A stretch of 64,000 nt of DNA from positions 434,001-498,000 of the forward strand of contig CALSME010000002.1 of assembly GCA_943787375.1 (NCBI GenBank), given 5' to 3'. This DNA comes from an uncultured Polaribacter sp. Lineage in GTDB: Bacteria > Bacteroidota > Bacteroidia > Flavobacteriales > Flavobacteriaceae. Of the stretch, positions 51,218 through 61,390 are shown piece after piece. Within the stretch, counting starts at the first letter, position 1, and the number at the start of each line of letters is the position of its first letter. Under the pieces are notes generated by a model. That model had not been told where the DNA came from. It saw only the letters and a list, made by a program, of their open reading frames with translations, and made no database searches. Both the position numbers and the translations under genes were made by a program.

Positions 51218-51454
51218 ATGCCAACAATATTAAGAATTAATGGATTTCGCTTTTTCTTTTATAGTAATGAACATTTACCTATTCATATTCACGTTGAAAA
51301 AGACAATAAGACGGCTAAATTTACTTTAGAAGAAATTGAACTTGTTAAATCAAGAGGCTTTAATGCTTCCGAATTAAAAGAAATGCGTAAATTAGTAAGT
51401 GAGAATGTAGAACTTTTTAAAAACAAATGGAATGAGTATTTTAACAATCAATAA
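51218..51454 (+). CDS. DUF4160 domain-containing protein
   Basis: This 78-residue soluble protein spans the whole DUF4160 family. The core is MPTILRINGFRFFFYSNEH, PIHIHVEKDNKTAKFTLE and SRGFNASELKEMRKLVSE. The histidines in HLPIHIHVE are the conserved polar cluster of the family. It is usually encoded next to DUF2442 and the pair is often proposed to be a toxin-antitoxin-like module, but I know of no proof of function. The start overlaps nothing upstream and follows a strong promoter box by 4 bp. Its last 23 bp overlap the DUF2442 gene. Confidence 0.88.
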   Translation: MPTILRINGFRFFFYSNEHLPIHIHVEKDNKTAKFTLEEIELVKSRGFNASELKEMRKLVSENVELFKNKWNEYFNNQ

Positions 51455-51668
51455 ATCAAAATTTGCTACAGACTTGTCTTTTACAGATACAAAAATGATT
51501 ATTCAATTTGAAGATGGACGAGAATTATCGGTCCCATTAGAATGGTTTCGTAAATTACGGAATGCATCAAAAGAACAATTAACAAAGTGGCGTTTCATAG
51601 GTAAAGGAGAAGGAATTCATTGGGAGGAATTAGACGAAGATATTTCTATTGAAAATTTATTGGAATAA
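51432..51668 (+). CDS. DUF2442 domain-containing protein
   Basis: This 78-residue protein matches DUF2442 along its length: ATDLSFTDTKMIIQFEDGRE, LSVPLEWFRKLRNASKEQLT and KWRFIGKGEGIHWEELDEDI, ending SIENLLE. The family has a compact alpha/beta fold related to NE0471-type domains and is commonly adjacent to DUF4160 or similar small genes. The ATG at 51432 lies inside the DUF4160 gene, in a different frame, so translation is coupled. Together they are bracketed by two copies of a REP-like repeat. Function unknown; a toxin-antitoxin role is a hypothesis. Confidence 0.88.
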   Translation: MSILTINKSKFATDLSFTDTKMIIQFEDGRELSVPLEWFRKLRNASKEQLTKWRFIGKGEGIHWEELDEDISIENLLE

Positions 51669-51752
51669 CTTTTACAAACAAGACTGATTTAAAAACTAAC
51701 ACTTTTATCCTAGGTTTCAAATTTTTGTTTACACTTCTTTTCTGCTTACCCC

Positions 51753-51843
51753 CGCGAGCGTCTCGCTCGTGAAGGTAAGAGTACGTAAAAAGGAATAAAA
51801 TAGAAAAGATAGAACGCAGCACTTACATACCGAAACAGCAACC
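51753..51843 (+). repeat. REP-like hairpin plus conserved 25-base block, copy B
   Basis: CGAGCG and CGCTCG flank TCT (51755-51769). The 25-base block is at 51819-51843 and ends 4 bp from the recJ stop codon on the other strand. Compared with copy A the block has one difference and the linker is 9 bp longer. Confidence 0.6.
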
Positions 51844-51847
51844 TCTT

Positions 51848-53533
51848 TTACTTCAAATCTTTTAGTAGTAATTGAATGGATTTAACCCCATTCCATTCAT
51901 TTTCATCCAAGGCATAGACAATATCAAACTCATTTTGAATCTCCGTTATTTTAGAGCCCAAATTAAAGCCAATGGCATTGTAGGTTTTAGAGTCAGCCCC
52001 AGCAACGATGTTTAACTTTAAATGAGTTTTGTCTGCACCCACTTGCTTGCCATAGCCATTGTCTCTTACCGCAGATGTCTTAAAAGTAGGCTTCATATTT
52101 TGCGGACCAAAAGGCGCCATTTGCTGTACAATTCGAAAGAACTTGGGCGTAATTTCCGAGAGATCAATTTCCGCATCAATCAAAATTTCAGGTGTCAACA
52201 ATTCTTTTGGAATGGTTGTGCGCACCACTTCTTCAAATTTGGCTTTAAATTTTTCGTAGTTTTCGGGCAATAACGTTAACCCGGCCGCATACTTATGACC
52301 TCCAAATTGTTCGATGAATTCTTCACAAGCTTGCAAGGCATTGTACACATCAAAGCCTTTTACAGAACGAGCAGAAGCCGCAAGTTTGTCGCCACTTTTA
52401 GTAAAAACCAGCGTTGGGCGGTAGTGCTTTTCAATCAATCGAGAAGCAACAATCCCAATGACGCCTTTGTGCCAATCTTCTTTGTAAACCACCGAAGTAA
52501 ACCGATCTTCTTCGGCATTATCTATGATTTGCATTAGGGCTTCGTTGGTAATTTTTTTATCCAAATCTTTCCGGTCCGCATTAAAAATTTCAATGGCAGC
52601 TGCAAATTCCACTGCCGAATCAAAATCCATTTCTGTCAATAATTCTACTGCATAATTTCCGTGTTTCATTCTTCCTGCAGCATTAATTCTGGGTGCTATA
52701 ATAAACACGACATCGGTAATGGTCAGTACTTCTTTTTTGGTTTGATGAATGATCGCTTTGATGCCGTTTCTTGGGTTGGAATTAATTACTTGTAGCCCAA
52801 AATAAGCAAGCGTTCTGTTTTCTCCATTCATTGGGACAATGTCTGCCGCAATTGCCGTTGCCACCAAATCCAAATAAGGCACAAAATGAGCAATGCTTTG
52901 TTGCCTATTTTTTCCAAGCGCTTGAATCAATTTAAAACCCACTCCACAACCACACAATTCATCAAACGGATAGTAGCAATCGGCTCTTTTTGGGTTTAAA
53001 ATGGCCACTGCTTTTGGCAATTCCGGACCTGGTTTGTGATGATCACAAATAATAAAGTCAATCTTTTTTTCAGAAGCATAAGTCACTTTATCAAGGGCTT
53101 TTGTACCACAGTCTAAAGCAATAATTAAGGAGAAATTATTGTCTTCTGCAAAGTCTATTCCTTTAAAAGAAACTCCATAACCTTCTTCATATCGGTCTGG
53201 GATATAAGTAGAAATATTGGGATAAATTGTTTTTAAATAGGAGGCAACCAATGAAACTGCTGAGGTTCCGTCTACGTCATAATCGCCAAAAACTAAAATA
53301 TTCTCATGATTGCGAATTGCAGTTTCAATACGCTCCACCGCTTTGTCCATGTCTTTCATTAAAAAAGGATCATGGAGATCGTCTAGGCTGGGTCTAAAGA
53401 ATTTTTTAGCCTCCTCAAAAGTGGAGATGTTTCGCTGCAGTAAAATTTCAGCAATGGTCATATCCACAGACAAATCTTTTGCAAGTTTTGCTATTTTTTC
53501 TTTCTCAATTTTTGGTTTTGAACTCCAGCGCAT
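51848..53533 (-). CDS. recJ: Single-stranded-DNA-specific exonuclease RecJ
   Basis: This 561-residue protein is a 5'-3' single-strand exonuclease used in recombination and mismatch repair. DHH motifs are LVFGDYDVDGTSAVSLVASY (about 79-98), ALDCGTKA, ICDHHKPGPELP (about 159-170) and AARINAAGRM-type PRINAAGRMKHG. The DHHA1 domain has VVYKEDWHKGVIGIVASRLI and EQFGGHKYAAGLTL. A C-terminal OB-like domain finishes the protein. All catalytic aspartates and histidines appear present. It is downstream of (and separated by 28 bp from) the OsmC-type gene, and its 3' end abuts repeat copy B. Confidence 0.95.
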   Translation of the reverse strand: MRWSSKPKIEKEKIAKLAKDLSVDMTIAEILLQRNISTFEEAKKFFRPSLDDLHDPFLMKDMDKAVERIETAIRNHENILVFGDYDVDGTSAVSLVASYLKTIYPNISTYIPDRYEEGYGVSFKGIDFAEDNNFSLIIALDCGTKALDKVTYASEKKIDFIICDHHKPGPELPKAVAILNPKRADCYYPFDELCGCGVGFKLIQALGKNRQQSIAHFVPYLDLVATAIAADIVPMNGENRTLAYFGLQVINSNPRNGIKAIIHQTKKEVLTITDVVFIIAPRINAAGRMKHGNYAVELLTEMDFDSAVEFAAAIEIFNADRKDLDKKITNEALMQIIDNAEEDRFTSVVYKEDWHKGVIGIVASRLIEKHYRPTLVFTKSGDKLAASARSVKGFDVYNALQACEEFIEQFGGHKYAAGLTLLPENYEKFKAKFEEVVRTTIPKELLTPEILIDAEIDLSEITPKFFRIVQQMAPFGPQNMKPTFKTSAVRDNGYGKQVGADKTHLKLNIVAGADSKTYNAIGFNLGSKITEIQNEFDIVYALDENEWNGVKSIQLLLKDLK

Positions 53534-53561
53534 TGCAATTTTTTTTAAACTTTAGGGCACT

Positions 53562-53984
53562 CTATGGGTGCAGGTGAATGCCGATCGTTATCGTCGCAAA
53601 CTGTCGAAACATTTCCATGACACCACAATATTTTTCAACCGATAAATCGACAGCTTTGTTTATTTTGTCCTCAGGCAATTCGCTTCCATAAAAGTGATAA
53701 TCTACCAACACTTTGTTGTAAAATTTTGGATGTTCTTCCGTCAATTCACCAGTAACAACAATTTTAAAATCAGCAAGGCTTACTCTCATTTTTGCTAAAA
53801 GAGATACTACGTCCAGTCCAGAACAACCTGCTAAAGAAGAAAGCATCAGTGCCTTTGGTCTATAGCCAGCGTCATTTCCGCCATGTTCTTCCGAAGTGTC
53901 AATTAAAAGATTGTGTCCTCCAGGATTGTCAGATTCAAAGAGCATATTTTCTTTCCAGGTAGTTGTAACGATGTTTGTGTTCAT
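53562..53984 (-). CDS. OsmC family peroxiredoxin-like protein
   Basis: This 140-residue protein has the OsmC/YhfA fold. One conserved cysteine is in LSSLAGCSGLDVVSLLAKMR (about residue 54) and the other is in VEKYCGVMEMFRQFATI (about residue 121), matching the two active-site cysteines of the family. OsmC-type proteins reduce organic hydroperoxides; the YhfA branch is less well characterised. It is upstream of recJ in the same direction, 28 bp away, and divergent from the AhpD-like gene, another thiol protein, so oxidative stress may connect the two. Confidence 0.87.
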   Translation of the reverse strand: MNTNIVTTTWKENMLFESDNPGGHNLLIDTSEEHGGNDAGYRPKALMLSSLAGCSGLDVVSLLAKMRVSLADFKIVVTGELTEEHPKFYNKVLVDYHFYGSELPEDKINKAVDLSVEKYCGVMEMFRQFATITIGIHLHP

Positions 53985-54129
53985 AAGCGTTTTTTTTGCA
54001 AATAATTTTTAAAAAGTAATAATTGCTAAAGGTAAAAAATAAAACCTTTTTTCACCTACTTTAATTGCGACACTATTTTTCTGAATAAAAAACTATCTTT
54101 AGCTACTGAAACAAAAACACTTAAAAATA

Positions 54130-54720
54130 ATGCCATTAGTTACTCCTTTATCCGCAGAACACGATTTAGAAACCAAAGAATTAGCCGAATTTTTTAATGA
54201 AACGCTTGGGTTTTGCCCAAATTCTGTGTTAACCATGCAACGCAGACCGTCGATTTCCAAAGCCTTTATCAATTTAAATAAGGCTGTAATGGCCAATGAA
54301 GGACGCGTTACTTCTGCATTGAAAAGACTTATTGCCTGGGTTTCTAGCAATGCCACTGGATGTCGCTATTGTCAAGCGCACGCCATTCGAGCTGCAGAAC
54401 GCTATGGAGCCGAACAAGCACAGTTAGACAATGTTTGGGAATATAGAACACATCCTGCATTTTCAGCCGCGGAGAGAGCTGCTTTGGACTTTTCCTTGGC
54501 AGCATCCATGGTGCCGAATGCTGTGGACGCTAACATTAAAACAGCGTTGTATGCGCATTGGAACGAGGGTGAAATTGTAGAAATGTTGGGCGTTATTTCA
54601 TTGTTTGGATATTTAAATCGCTGGAACGACTCTATGGGAACAATTCTAGAGGAGGGTGCGATTGAAAGCGGTGATCAGTATTTAGGCAAACACGGTTTTG
54701 AAGTTGGAAAACATGTATGA
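54130..54720 (+). CDS. Carboxymuconolactone decarboxylase family / AhpD-like peroxidase-related protein
   Basis: This 196-residue all-helical protein has the CMD/AhpD active-site motif C-x-x-C-x-x-H, here SNATGCRYCQAHAIRAAER (about 75-93). Flanking helices match uncharacterised peroxidase-related proteins: RLIAWVSSNATG, HPAFSAAERAALDFSLAAS and ISLFGYLNRWNDSMG. Members act as alkylhydroperoxidases or thiol-disulfide enzymes. The gene is divergent from the OsmC gene and ends in a strong bidirectional terminator shared with groL. Confidence 0.85.
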   Translation: MPLVTPLSAEHDLETKELAEFFNETLGFCPNSVLTMQRRPSISKAFINLNKAVMANEGRVTSALKRLIAWVSSNATGCRYCQAHAIRAAERYGAEQAQLDNVWEYRTHPAFSAAERAALDFSLAASMVPNAVDANIKTALYAHWNEGEIVEMLGVISLFGYLNRWNDSMGTILEEGAIESGDQYLGKHGFEVGKHV

Positions 54721-54737
54721 ATGAAATGAATTTTCAC

Positions 54738-54777
54738 AAAAAAATCCGTTGGAAATTATTTCCAACGGATTTTTTTA
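54738..54777. terminator. Bidirectional terminator between the AhpD-like gene and groL
   Basis: AAATCCGTTGGAAA (54742-54755) and TTTCCAACGGATTT (54759-54772) form a 14-bp stem around TTA, with A and T tracts on either side. It ends both convergent units. Confidence 0.9.
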
Positions 54778-54829
54778 TGAACGACATCACAATGCTAAGC
54801 CTAAAATAATAGCTTGACATTGTTATTGG

Positions 54830-56622
<1,793 letters not shown>

Positions 56623-56898
56623 TTAAATGATTGCTAAAATATCTGCTTCACGCATCATTAAGTAATCTTTTCCTTCCAGCTTTAAATCTGTTCCGCCATA
56701 TTTACCATAGAGTACAGTATCGCCTACTTTTACGGTCAATGGTTCGTCAACTTTACCATTACCAACGGCAACAACAGTTCCTTTTTGTGGTTTTTCTTTT
56801 GCGTTGTCTGGAATGATTAATCCAGAAGCTGTTTTTGTTTCTGCAGGTGCAGGTTCTACAAGAACTCTGTCTGCTAAAGGTTTAATGTTTAATCCCAT
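56623..56898 (-). CDS. groS: 10-kDa co-chaperonin GroES
   Basis: This 91-residue lid protein of GroEL shows the family pattern: [20 protein letters not shown], the mobile loop region [43 protein letters not shown] and the final [13 protein letters not shown]. It precedes groL and probably shares its promoter at 56944-56975. Confidence 0.98.
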   Translation of the reverse strand: MGLNIKPLADRVLVEPAPAETKTASGLIIPDNAKEKPQKGTVVAVGNGKVDEPLTVKVGDTVLYGKYGGTDLKLEGKDYLMMREADILAII

Positions 56899-56943
56899 GT
56901 GTATTTTTTTAAATTGGTTTTTATTTTATACTTACCATGTAGT

Positions 56944-56975
56944 CAGAAATAATGCCATTTAATGAAAACTGACAA
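56944..56975 (-). promoter_or_regulatory. Likely groSL promoter
   Basis: On the minus strand: TTG at 56975-56973, a 21-bp spacer, then TATTTCTG at 56951-56944, one base from TAnnTTTG. It is 46 bp before the groS ATG. Confidence 0.5.
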
Positions 56976-57014
56976 GATTACTAATTTCACTTTCTAGTTT
57001 TTTAAATATACTAT

Positions 57015-57050
57015 AAAAAAAATGCCAACGTGTCATTTACGTTGGCATTT
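57015..57050 (-). terminator. Rho-independent terminator after secG
   Basis: AAATGCCAACG (57020-57030) and CGTTGGCATTT (57040-57050) form an 11-bp stem. On the minus strand it is followed by a T tract. It separates the secG operon from groSL. Confidence 0.9.
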
Positions 57051-57075
57051 CTATAGATTCTCAATAGTGTAATGA

Positions 57076-57408
57076 TTATTGTTCGCTTTCTTGTGTTGTA
57101 TCAGGAGCAACCGGTGCTGGCGTTGTAGCTTCAATACCGTTTAACGTTTCTTTTAAGATCGGGCCTTTGTCTCCACCTCTGTCAATAGAAAAGTTTGATA
57201 ATAAAATCAATGCAAACATTGAAATTGCCAACGTCCAAGTTGTTTTGTCTAAGAAGTTGTTCGTGTTTTGCACGCCTCCTAAAGATTGTGCACCTCCACC
57301 ACCAAATGAAGAAGACAATCCTCCTCCTTTAGGGTTTTGTACCATAACAATTAAAATTAAGATCACAGCTACCAATAATATGATCCCTAAAAATAAGTTA
57401 TAACTCAT
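57076..57408 (-). CDS. secG: Preprotein translocase subunit SecG
   Basis: This 110-residue protein has two membrane helices (about 5-23 and 56-76) joined by the conserved cytoplasmic loop VQNPKGGGLSSSFGGGGAQS. It supports SecYEG-mediated export. The C-terminal tail (about 85-110) is polar and low-complexity (TTPAPVAPDTTQESEQ), as in other flavobacterial copies. The start overlaps the TPR-like gene by 4 bp (ATGA). It is the last gene of the unit miaB, sigma-54 activator, lptE-like, TPR-like, secG, ending at the terminator at 57015-57050. Confidence 0.93.
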   Translation of the reverse strand: MSYNLFLGIILLVAVILILIVMVQNPKGGGLSSSFGGGGAQSLGGVQNTNNFLDKTTWTLAISMFALILLSNFSIDRGGDKGPILKETLNGIEATTPAPVAPDTTQESEQ

Positions 57409-58118
57409 GATTTATTTTTTTGTAAAATTTGAATTCTTTTAATTTGGTCTGCAAAGAAACCACTTTTTTCTGGATATTTCAAACTTAAAATTTTATAAGC
57501 TTGAATTGCATTTTCATATTTTTTTTGTGCTAAATACACTTTGGCCAATGTTTCTGTCATTAAAGAGTTTGATGTTTCGTTTTTGGAAACTAAAACATTG
57601 ATACTTTTCTCTTTGATAACAGGTTTTATTTTTGGGTTTTTCTCAATAAAACGATCAATAATTGAAGTTCTAGAGATGGATTTTTCTTTTTTTGGAGCTG
57701 CTCTAACTATCGGTGTTGCCTTTGATAATTGCAACCATTCCCCAAAAGAGTGTTTTTCTGTTGTTGAAAAAGAAAGCGGCGCATGCATACCGAAGTCGCT
57801 TGGAGCAATTTCTGATACTGGTTTTTCATTCAATGAAACTGTTTCCGTTTTCTGTTGCACATCGGGTTTTGGAAGCACATTAAAACTGGATGCTGTTATA
57901 AAATCGAATAAGATGGCTCTGTCTGTGGTATACGCAGCAGTTACTTTGAGCTCATTATTGTATTTAAAACTGTTTTGCATTTTCAAGCCTTTTAAATACA
58001 AACTCCTTGCAGGTTGAAAATACGGATATTCCTCAATGAGGTTTTTCAACGCTTGCGTTTCTTCTTGCTGTAAGATTGCAGGATTTTTTAGGATCGATAT
58101 GAATTTCTCGGTTACCAA
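57405..58118 (-). CDS. Conserved TPR-like protein, function unknown
   Basis: This 237-residue protein has no signal or membrane segment. The N-terminal part (about 15-75) is helical with ILQQEETQALKNLIEEYPYF and PARSLYLKGLKMQNSFKYN, a repeat-type pattern. A disordered, charged middle (about 80-180) follows, and one clear TPR-like helix pair ends it (AKVYLAQKKYENAIQAYKIL). I recognise it as a common neighbour of lptE- and secG-like genes in Flavobacteriaceae but know no function. It overlaps the LptE-like gene by 7 bp and secG by 4 bp, so the three are coupled. Confidence 0.7.
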   Translation of the reverse strand: MVTEKFISILKNPAILQQEETQALKNLIEEYPYFQPARSLYLKGLKMQNSFKYNNELKVTAAYTTDRAILFDFITASSFNVLPKPDVQQKTETVSLNEKPVSEIAPSDFGMHAPLSFSTTEKHSFGEWLQLSKATPIVRAAPKKEKSISRTSIIDRFIEKNPKIKPVIKEKSINVLVSKNETSNSLMTETLAKVYLAQKKYENAIQAYKILSLKYPEKSGFFADQIKRIQILQKNKS

Positions 58119-58618
58119 TCTCCTAGTGCTGCGTTAAAAATATCTTGATGAATGCGCTCTAAAATTTCGTCCAATGCACCTTCTAATACTCCGCCAACTA
58201 ATTGTTGGCTAGAATTAAAGTCTGAGTAAAATGAAAAACTTTTTTCAAAGTCTTTTTCTTCATCCAATGCATTGTAGAAGCGAACATTTATAGTTACTGT
58301 TAGCCTGTTTTGGGCCGCCGTTTGTTGTGCTGTTGCACTCATCGGGTTTATTCGATAGCCCGTAATTTCTCCTTCTAAACGCAAATCTGCATTGGGATTG
58401 TTTACCAATGTCAAGTTGGTTTGTCGTAAAAACAGCTCTTGTAATTCGGGTGTAAATCGCTGACTTAATGTAGGTTCAACTAAGGTTGCTTCATTTCTAA
58501 AAAAGGCAATCTGAATGGTATCTGCATTGGTCGTTGCTCCGGTAAAAGAATAGGCGCCGCAAGCAGTTATCAATAAAGTACTGATTGCAAAAAAAGAGAT
58601 GTAAAGGAGTTTTTTCAT
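58112..58618 (-). CDS. LptE-family LPS-assembly lipoprotein
   Basis: This 168-residue lipoprotein has the signal LYISFFAISTLLITACGAYS with the acylated cysteine at about residue 20. The body is an alpha/beta LptE-like fold: AYSFTGATTNADTIQIAFFR, FTPELQELFLRQTNLTL, LRLEGEITGYRINPMSA, RLTVTINVRFYNAL and the final IFNAALGDW. LptE plugs the LptD barrel for lipopolysaccharide insertion into the outer membrane. It starts 3 bp after the sigma-54 activator gene. The family assignment is firm; the function here is from homology. Confidence 0.85.
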   Translation of the reverse strand: MKKLLYISFFAISTLLITACGAYSFTGATTNADTIQIAFFRNEATLVEPTLSQRFTPELQELFLRQTNLTLVNNPNADLRLEGEITGYRINPMSATAQQTAAQNRLTVTINVRFYNALDEEKDFEKSFSFYSDFNSSQQLVGGVLEGALDEILERIHQDIFNAALGDW

Positions 58619-58621
58619 TAC

Positions 58622-59845
58622 TTATAAATCGTATTGTTTAATTTTTCGATACAAAGTACGTTCAGAAATACCGAGTTCTTTGGCGGCTAATTTACGCTTA
58701 TTGTTGTTTTTTTCTAATGACTTTTTAATCATTTCTACTTCTTTGTCTTGTAAAGATAAAGATTCGTCTTCTTCAATGGTCTCAATAAAGTCATAATTTT
58801 TCTCAGGAGATGCATTTTGTGGAATCTTCAAAACTTCAATGGCATGCTTTTTTTCTTCTTGATCTGCGTATATTTTTTCAATTAATTGATGATTTTTTTC
58901 TTCTACTTTTTCAATATCGCCAGTTTTCATTAAGTCTAAGGTCAACTTTTTTAAATCGTTGATGTCACTTCGCATATCAAACAAAATCTTATACATAATG
59001 TCTCTTTCTGTAGAAAAATCGTTTTTAGAGCTTCCACCAATTACGGCAGGTAAATTATTGTTGTAGTTTGGAAGATATTGTACAATATTTTGTGCTGTAA
59101 TCAATCGGTCTTCTTCCACGACAGAAATTTGTTCTGCAATGTTTCTTAACTGACGGATGTTTCCAGGGAAACGGTAATTCGTTAATAATTTAATGGCATT
59201 TTCATCCAATCGAACTGTGGGCATTCGGTATTTCTGAGCAAATTCTGACGCAAACTTTCGAAACAATAGATGAATGTCTTCGTTTCGATCGCGAAGTGGA
59301 GGCAACGGAATTTCAATGGTGCTCAATCGGTAATACAAATCTTCTCTAAATTTTTCTTTTGCAATGGCTTCTTGCATGTTCAGGTTTGTGGCAGCAACAA
59401 TTCGAACATTTGTTTTTTGTACTTCTGAGGATCCTACTTTTATGAACTCACCATTTTCTAAAACGCGTAATAAACGTACTTGGGTGGTTAGAGGCAATTC
59501 GCCAACTTCATCTAAGAAAATAGTTCCACCGTCTGTTACTTCAAAATATCCTTTTCTTGTTGAAGTAGCCCCTGTAAAAGCACCTTTTTCGTGACCAAAA
59601 AGTTCACTGTCTATGGTTCCTTCTGGGATGGCTCCGCAGTTTACTGCAATGTATTTTGCGTGTTTTCTGTGTGATAAAGAGTGTATTATTTTCGGAATAC
59701 TCTCTTTACCAACACCGCTTTCACCCGTTACCAAAACAGAAATATCTGTAGGTGCAACACGCACTGCTTTTTCCAATGCGCGGTTTAAATGCACATCGTT
59801 ACCGATAATGCCAAAACGTTGTTTTGTTGTTTGTAAGCTTTCCAT
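58622..59845 (-). CDS. Sigma-54-dependent transcriptional activator without a receiver domain
   Basis: This AAA+ enhancer-binding protein of about 407 residues starts almost directly at the AAA+ domain. The start is the ATG at 59845 (MESLQTTKQRFGIIGNDVHL); an ATG three codons upstream is equally possible. Motifs are Walker A GESGVGKES, the sigma-54-contact GAFTGA (GHEKGAFTGATSTRKGYF), Walker B GGTIFLDEVGELP and the arginine-finger region. A C-terminal Fis-type helix-turn-helix (RKLAAKELGISERTLYRKIK) is present. With no regulatory domain it may be constitutively active or controlled by a partner. It lies 64 bp downstream of miaB, with lptE-like, TPR-like and secG genes after it. Targets unknown. 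Confidence 0.88.
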   Translation of the reverse strand: MESLQTTKQRFGIIGNDVHLNRALEKAVRVAPTDISVLVTGESGVGKESIPKIIHSLSHRKHAKYIAVNCGAIPEGTIDSELFGHEKGAFTGATSTRKGYFEVTDGGTIFLDEVGELPLTTQVRLLRVLENGEFIKVGSSEVQKTNVRIVAATNLNMQEAIAKEKFREDLYYRLSTIEIPLPPLRDRNEDIHLLFRKFASEFAQKYRMPTVRLDENAIKLLTNYRFPGNIRQLRNIAEQISVVEEDRLITAQNIVQYLPNYNNNLPAVIGGSSKNDFSTERDIMYKILFDMRSDINDLKKLTLDLMKTGDIEKVEEKNHQLIEKIYADQEEKKHAIEVLKIPQNASPEKNYDFIETIEEDESLSLQDKEVEMIKKSLEKNNNKRKLAAKELGISERTLYRKIKQYDL

Positions 59846-59909
59846 TATAATCATTTAAATGTTCCGAGTTGAAAAGTGATACTTTCAACTTTTAACTTGA
59901 TGATTCCTT

Positions 59910-61364
59910 TTAATTGTTATCAGAATATCCAACGACAGTTCCTTTTAAGGTTGCCGAGGTGCAGTCTTCTACTTTTACCATCACAAAATCTCCTAATTTA
60001 TAGTTGCCTTTATCAAAAACGGCGACGGTATTTTGTGTGTTTCTCCCTTTCCATTCATTCGGGTTTTTCTTAGAGGTCCCTTCAATTAAAAATTCTTCTG
60101 TTTTCCCTAAATGTTGTTGTGTTCTAAAGAGTGCGTGTTCTTGTTGTAAATCTATAATTTCTTGTAACCTCCGTTTTTTAACGGCAAAGGGAACGTCATC
60201 TTCCATTTTATTTCCTGCAAGCGTTCCGGGTCTTTCAGAGTATGAAAACATAAATCCAAAATCATATTTTACATATTTCATTAACTCCAAGGTGTCTTGA
60301 TGGTCTTCTTCTGTTTCTCCACAAAAACCAACAATCATATCTTGTGATAAAGACATTTCTGGAACAATTTTAAAAATATTGTCCACCAATTCCATGTATT
60401 CTTCACGGGTGTGCTGTCTGTTCATTGCTTTTAACATGGCGTTACTTCCACTTTGTACTGGTAAATGAAGGTATTTGCAAATATTTTTATGCTTTGCCAT
60501 AATATGAATTACATCCAAGCTCATGTCTTGAGGGTTTGATGTTGAAAAACGAAAACGCGTTTTTGGAAACTTGGTTGCACACATGTCTAACAACTCTGCA
60601 AAACCAACGGCAGTTGCTTGTGCCATTTCTGATGCTTTTTTAAAATCTTTTTTCAATCCGCCACCAAACCATAAAAAGCTATCGACATTCTGACCTAACA
60701 GGGTAATTTCTTTATAGTTTTTGTCGACCATCGATTGCACTTCTTCTAAAATACTTTTCGGATCTCTACTTCTTTCTCTCCCTCTTGTAAAAGGAACTAC
60801 ACAAAATGTACACATATTATCGCAACCTCGTGTAATGGAAACAAAAGCAGTAACTCCGTTCGAATTTAAACGTACGGGAGAAACATCTCCGTAAGTTTCA
60901 TCTTTAGAGAGGATTACGTTTACAGCATCTCTTCCAGACTCAACTTCTTGTAATAAATTTGGAATGTCTCTATAGGCATCTGGGCCTACGACCAAATCAA
61001 CAATTTTTTCTTCTTCTAAAAATTTTTCTTTGAGTCGTTCTGCCATACAACCTAAAACGCCTACTTTCATTTTTTTGTTGACTTGCTTTACTGCGTTGTA
61101 TTTCTGTAATCTTTTGCGAACTGTCGTTTCTGCTTTTTCTCTGATAGAACAGGTATTTACAAGTACTAAATCTGCTTCTTCTAAAATTTGTGTGGTGTTG
61201 TAACCTTCTTTGTCTAAGATTGCTGCAACAATTTCACTATCATTCATATTCATTTGACAGCCATAACTTTCAATGAATAGTTTTTTAGTGTTTTCTTCTT
61301 TATTTTCGGTAACAAGGGCTTTCCCTTGCACTCTTTCATCAATGGTTTTTTCTACTTGCTCCAT
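59910..61364 (-). CDS. miaB: tRNA-2-methylthio-N6-dimethylallyladenosine synthase MiaB
   Basis: This 484-residue radical-SAM enzyme adds a methylthio group to i6A37 in tRNA. The UPF0004 domain (ESYGCQMNMNDSEIVAAI, about 32-49, with further Fe-S cysteines in NTCSIREKA and VGVLGCMAERL) precedes the radical-SAM C-x3-C-x2-C motif RGCDNMCTFCVVPFTRGRER (about 179-198). A TRAM domain follows (GDFMMVKVEDCTSATLKGTV region near 455-475). The N-terminal 25 residues are extra but normal in this group. It is divergent from topA and begins the long minus-strand unit. Confidence 0.95.
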   Translation of the reverse strand: MEQVEKTIDERVQGKALVTENKEENTKKLFIESYGCQMNMNDSEIVAAILDKEGYNTTQILEEADLVLVNTCSIREKAETTVRKRLQKYNAVKQVNKKMKVGVLGCMAERLKEKFLEEEKIVDLVVGPDAYRDIPNLLQEVESGRDAVNVILSKDETYGDVSPVRLNSNGVTAFVSITRGCDNMCTFCVVPFTRGRERSRDPKSILEEVQSMVDKNYKEITLLGQNVDSFLWFGGGLKKDFKKASEMAQATAVGFAELLDMCATKFPKTRFRFSTSNPQDMSLDVIHIMAKHKNICKYLHLPVQSGSNAMLKAMNRQHTREEYMELVDNIFKIVPEMSLSQDMIVGFCGETEEDHQDTLELMKYVKYDFGFMFSYSERPGTLAGNKMEDDVPFAVKKRRLQEIIDLQQEHALFRTQQHLGKTEEFLIEGTSKKNPNEWKGRNTQNTVAVFDKGNYKLGDFVMVKVEDCTSATLKGTVVGYSDNN

Positions 61365-61390
61365 GTGTCAATTTTCATTTGAATGATGAG

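Noticed and set aside
51002-51843. CRISPR array
   Set aside because: There are only two widely spaced repeat copies with genes between them and no spacer pattern; they are REP-like elements.
46821-51843. Insertion sequence, prophage or integron
   Set aside because: The region looks accessory, but there is no transposase, integrase, terminal inverted repeat or phage gene to support any of these.
57541-58017. 158-codon plus-strand frame opposite the TPR-like gene
   Set aside because: It is antisense to a better supported gene with coupled neighbours on both sides, and has no recognisable motif.
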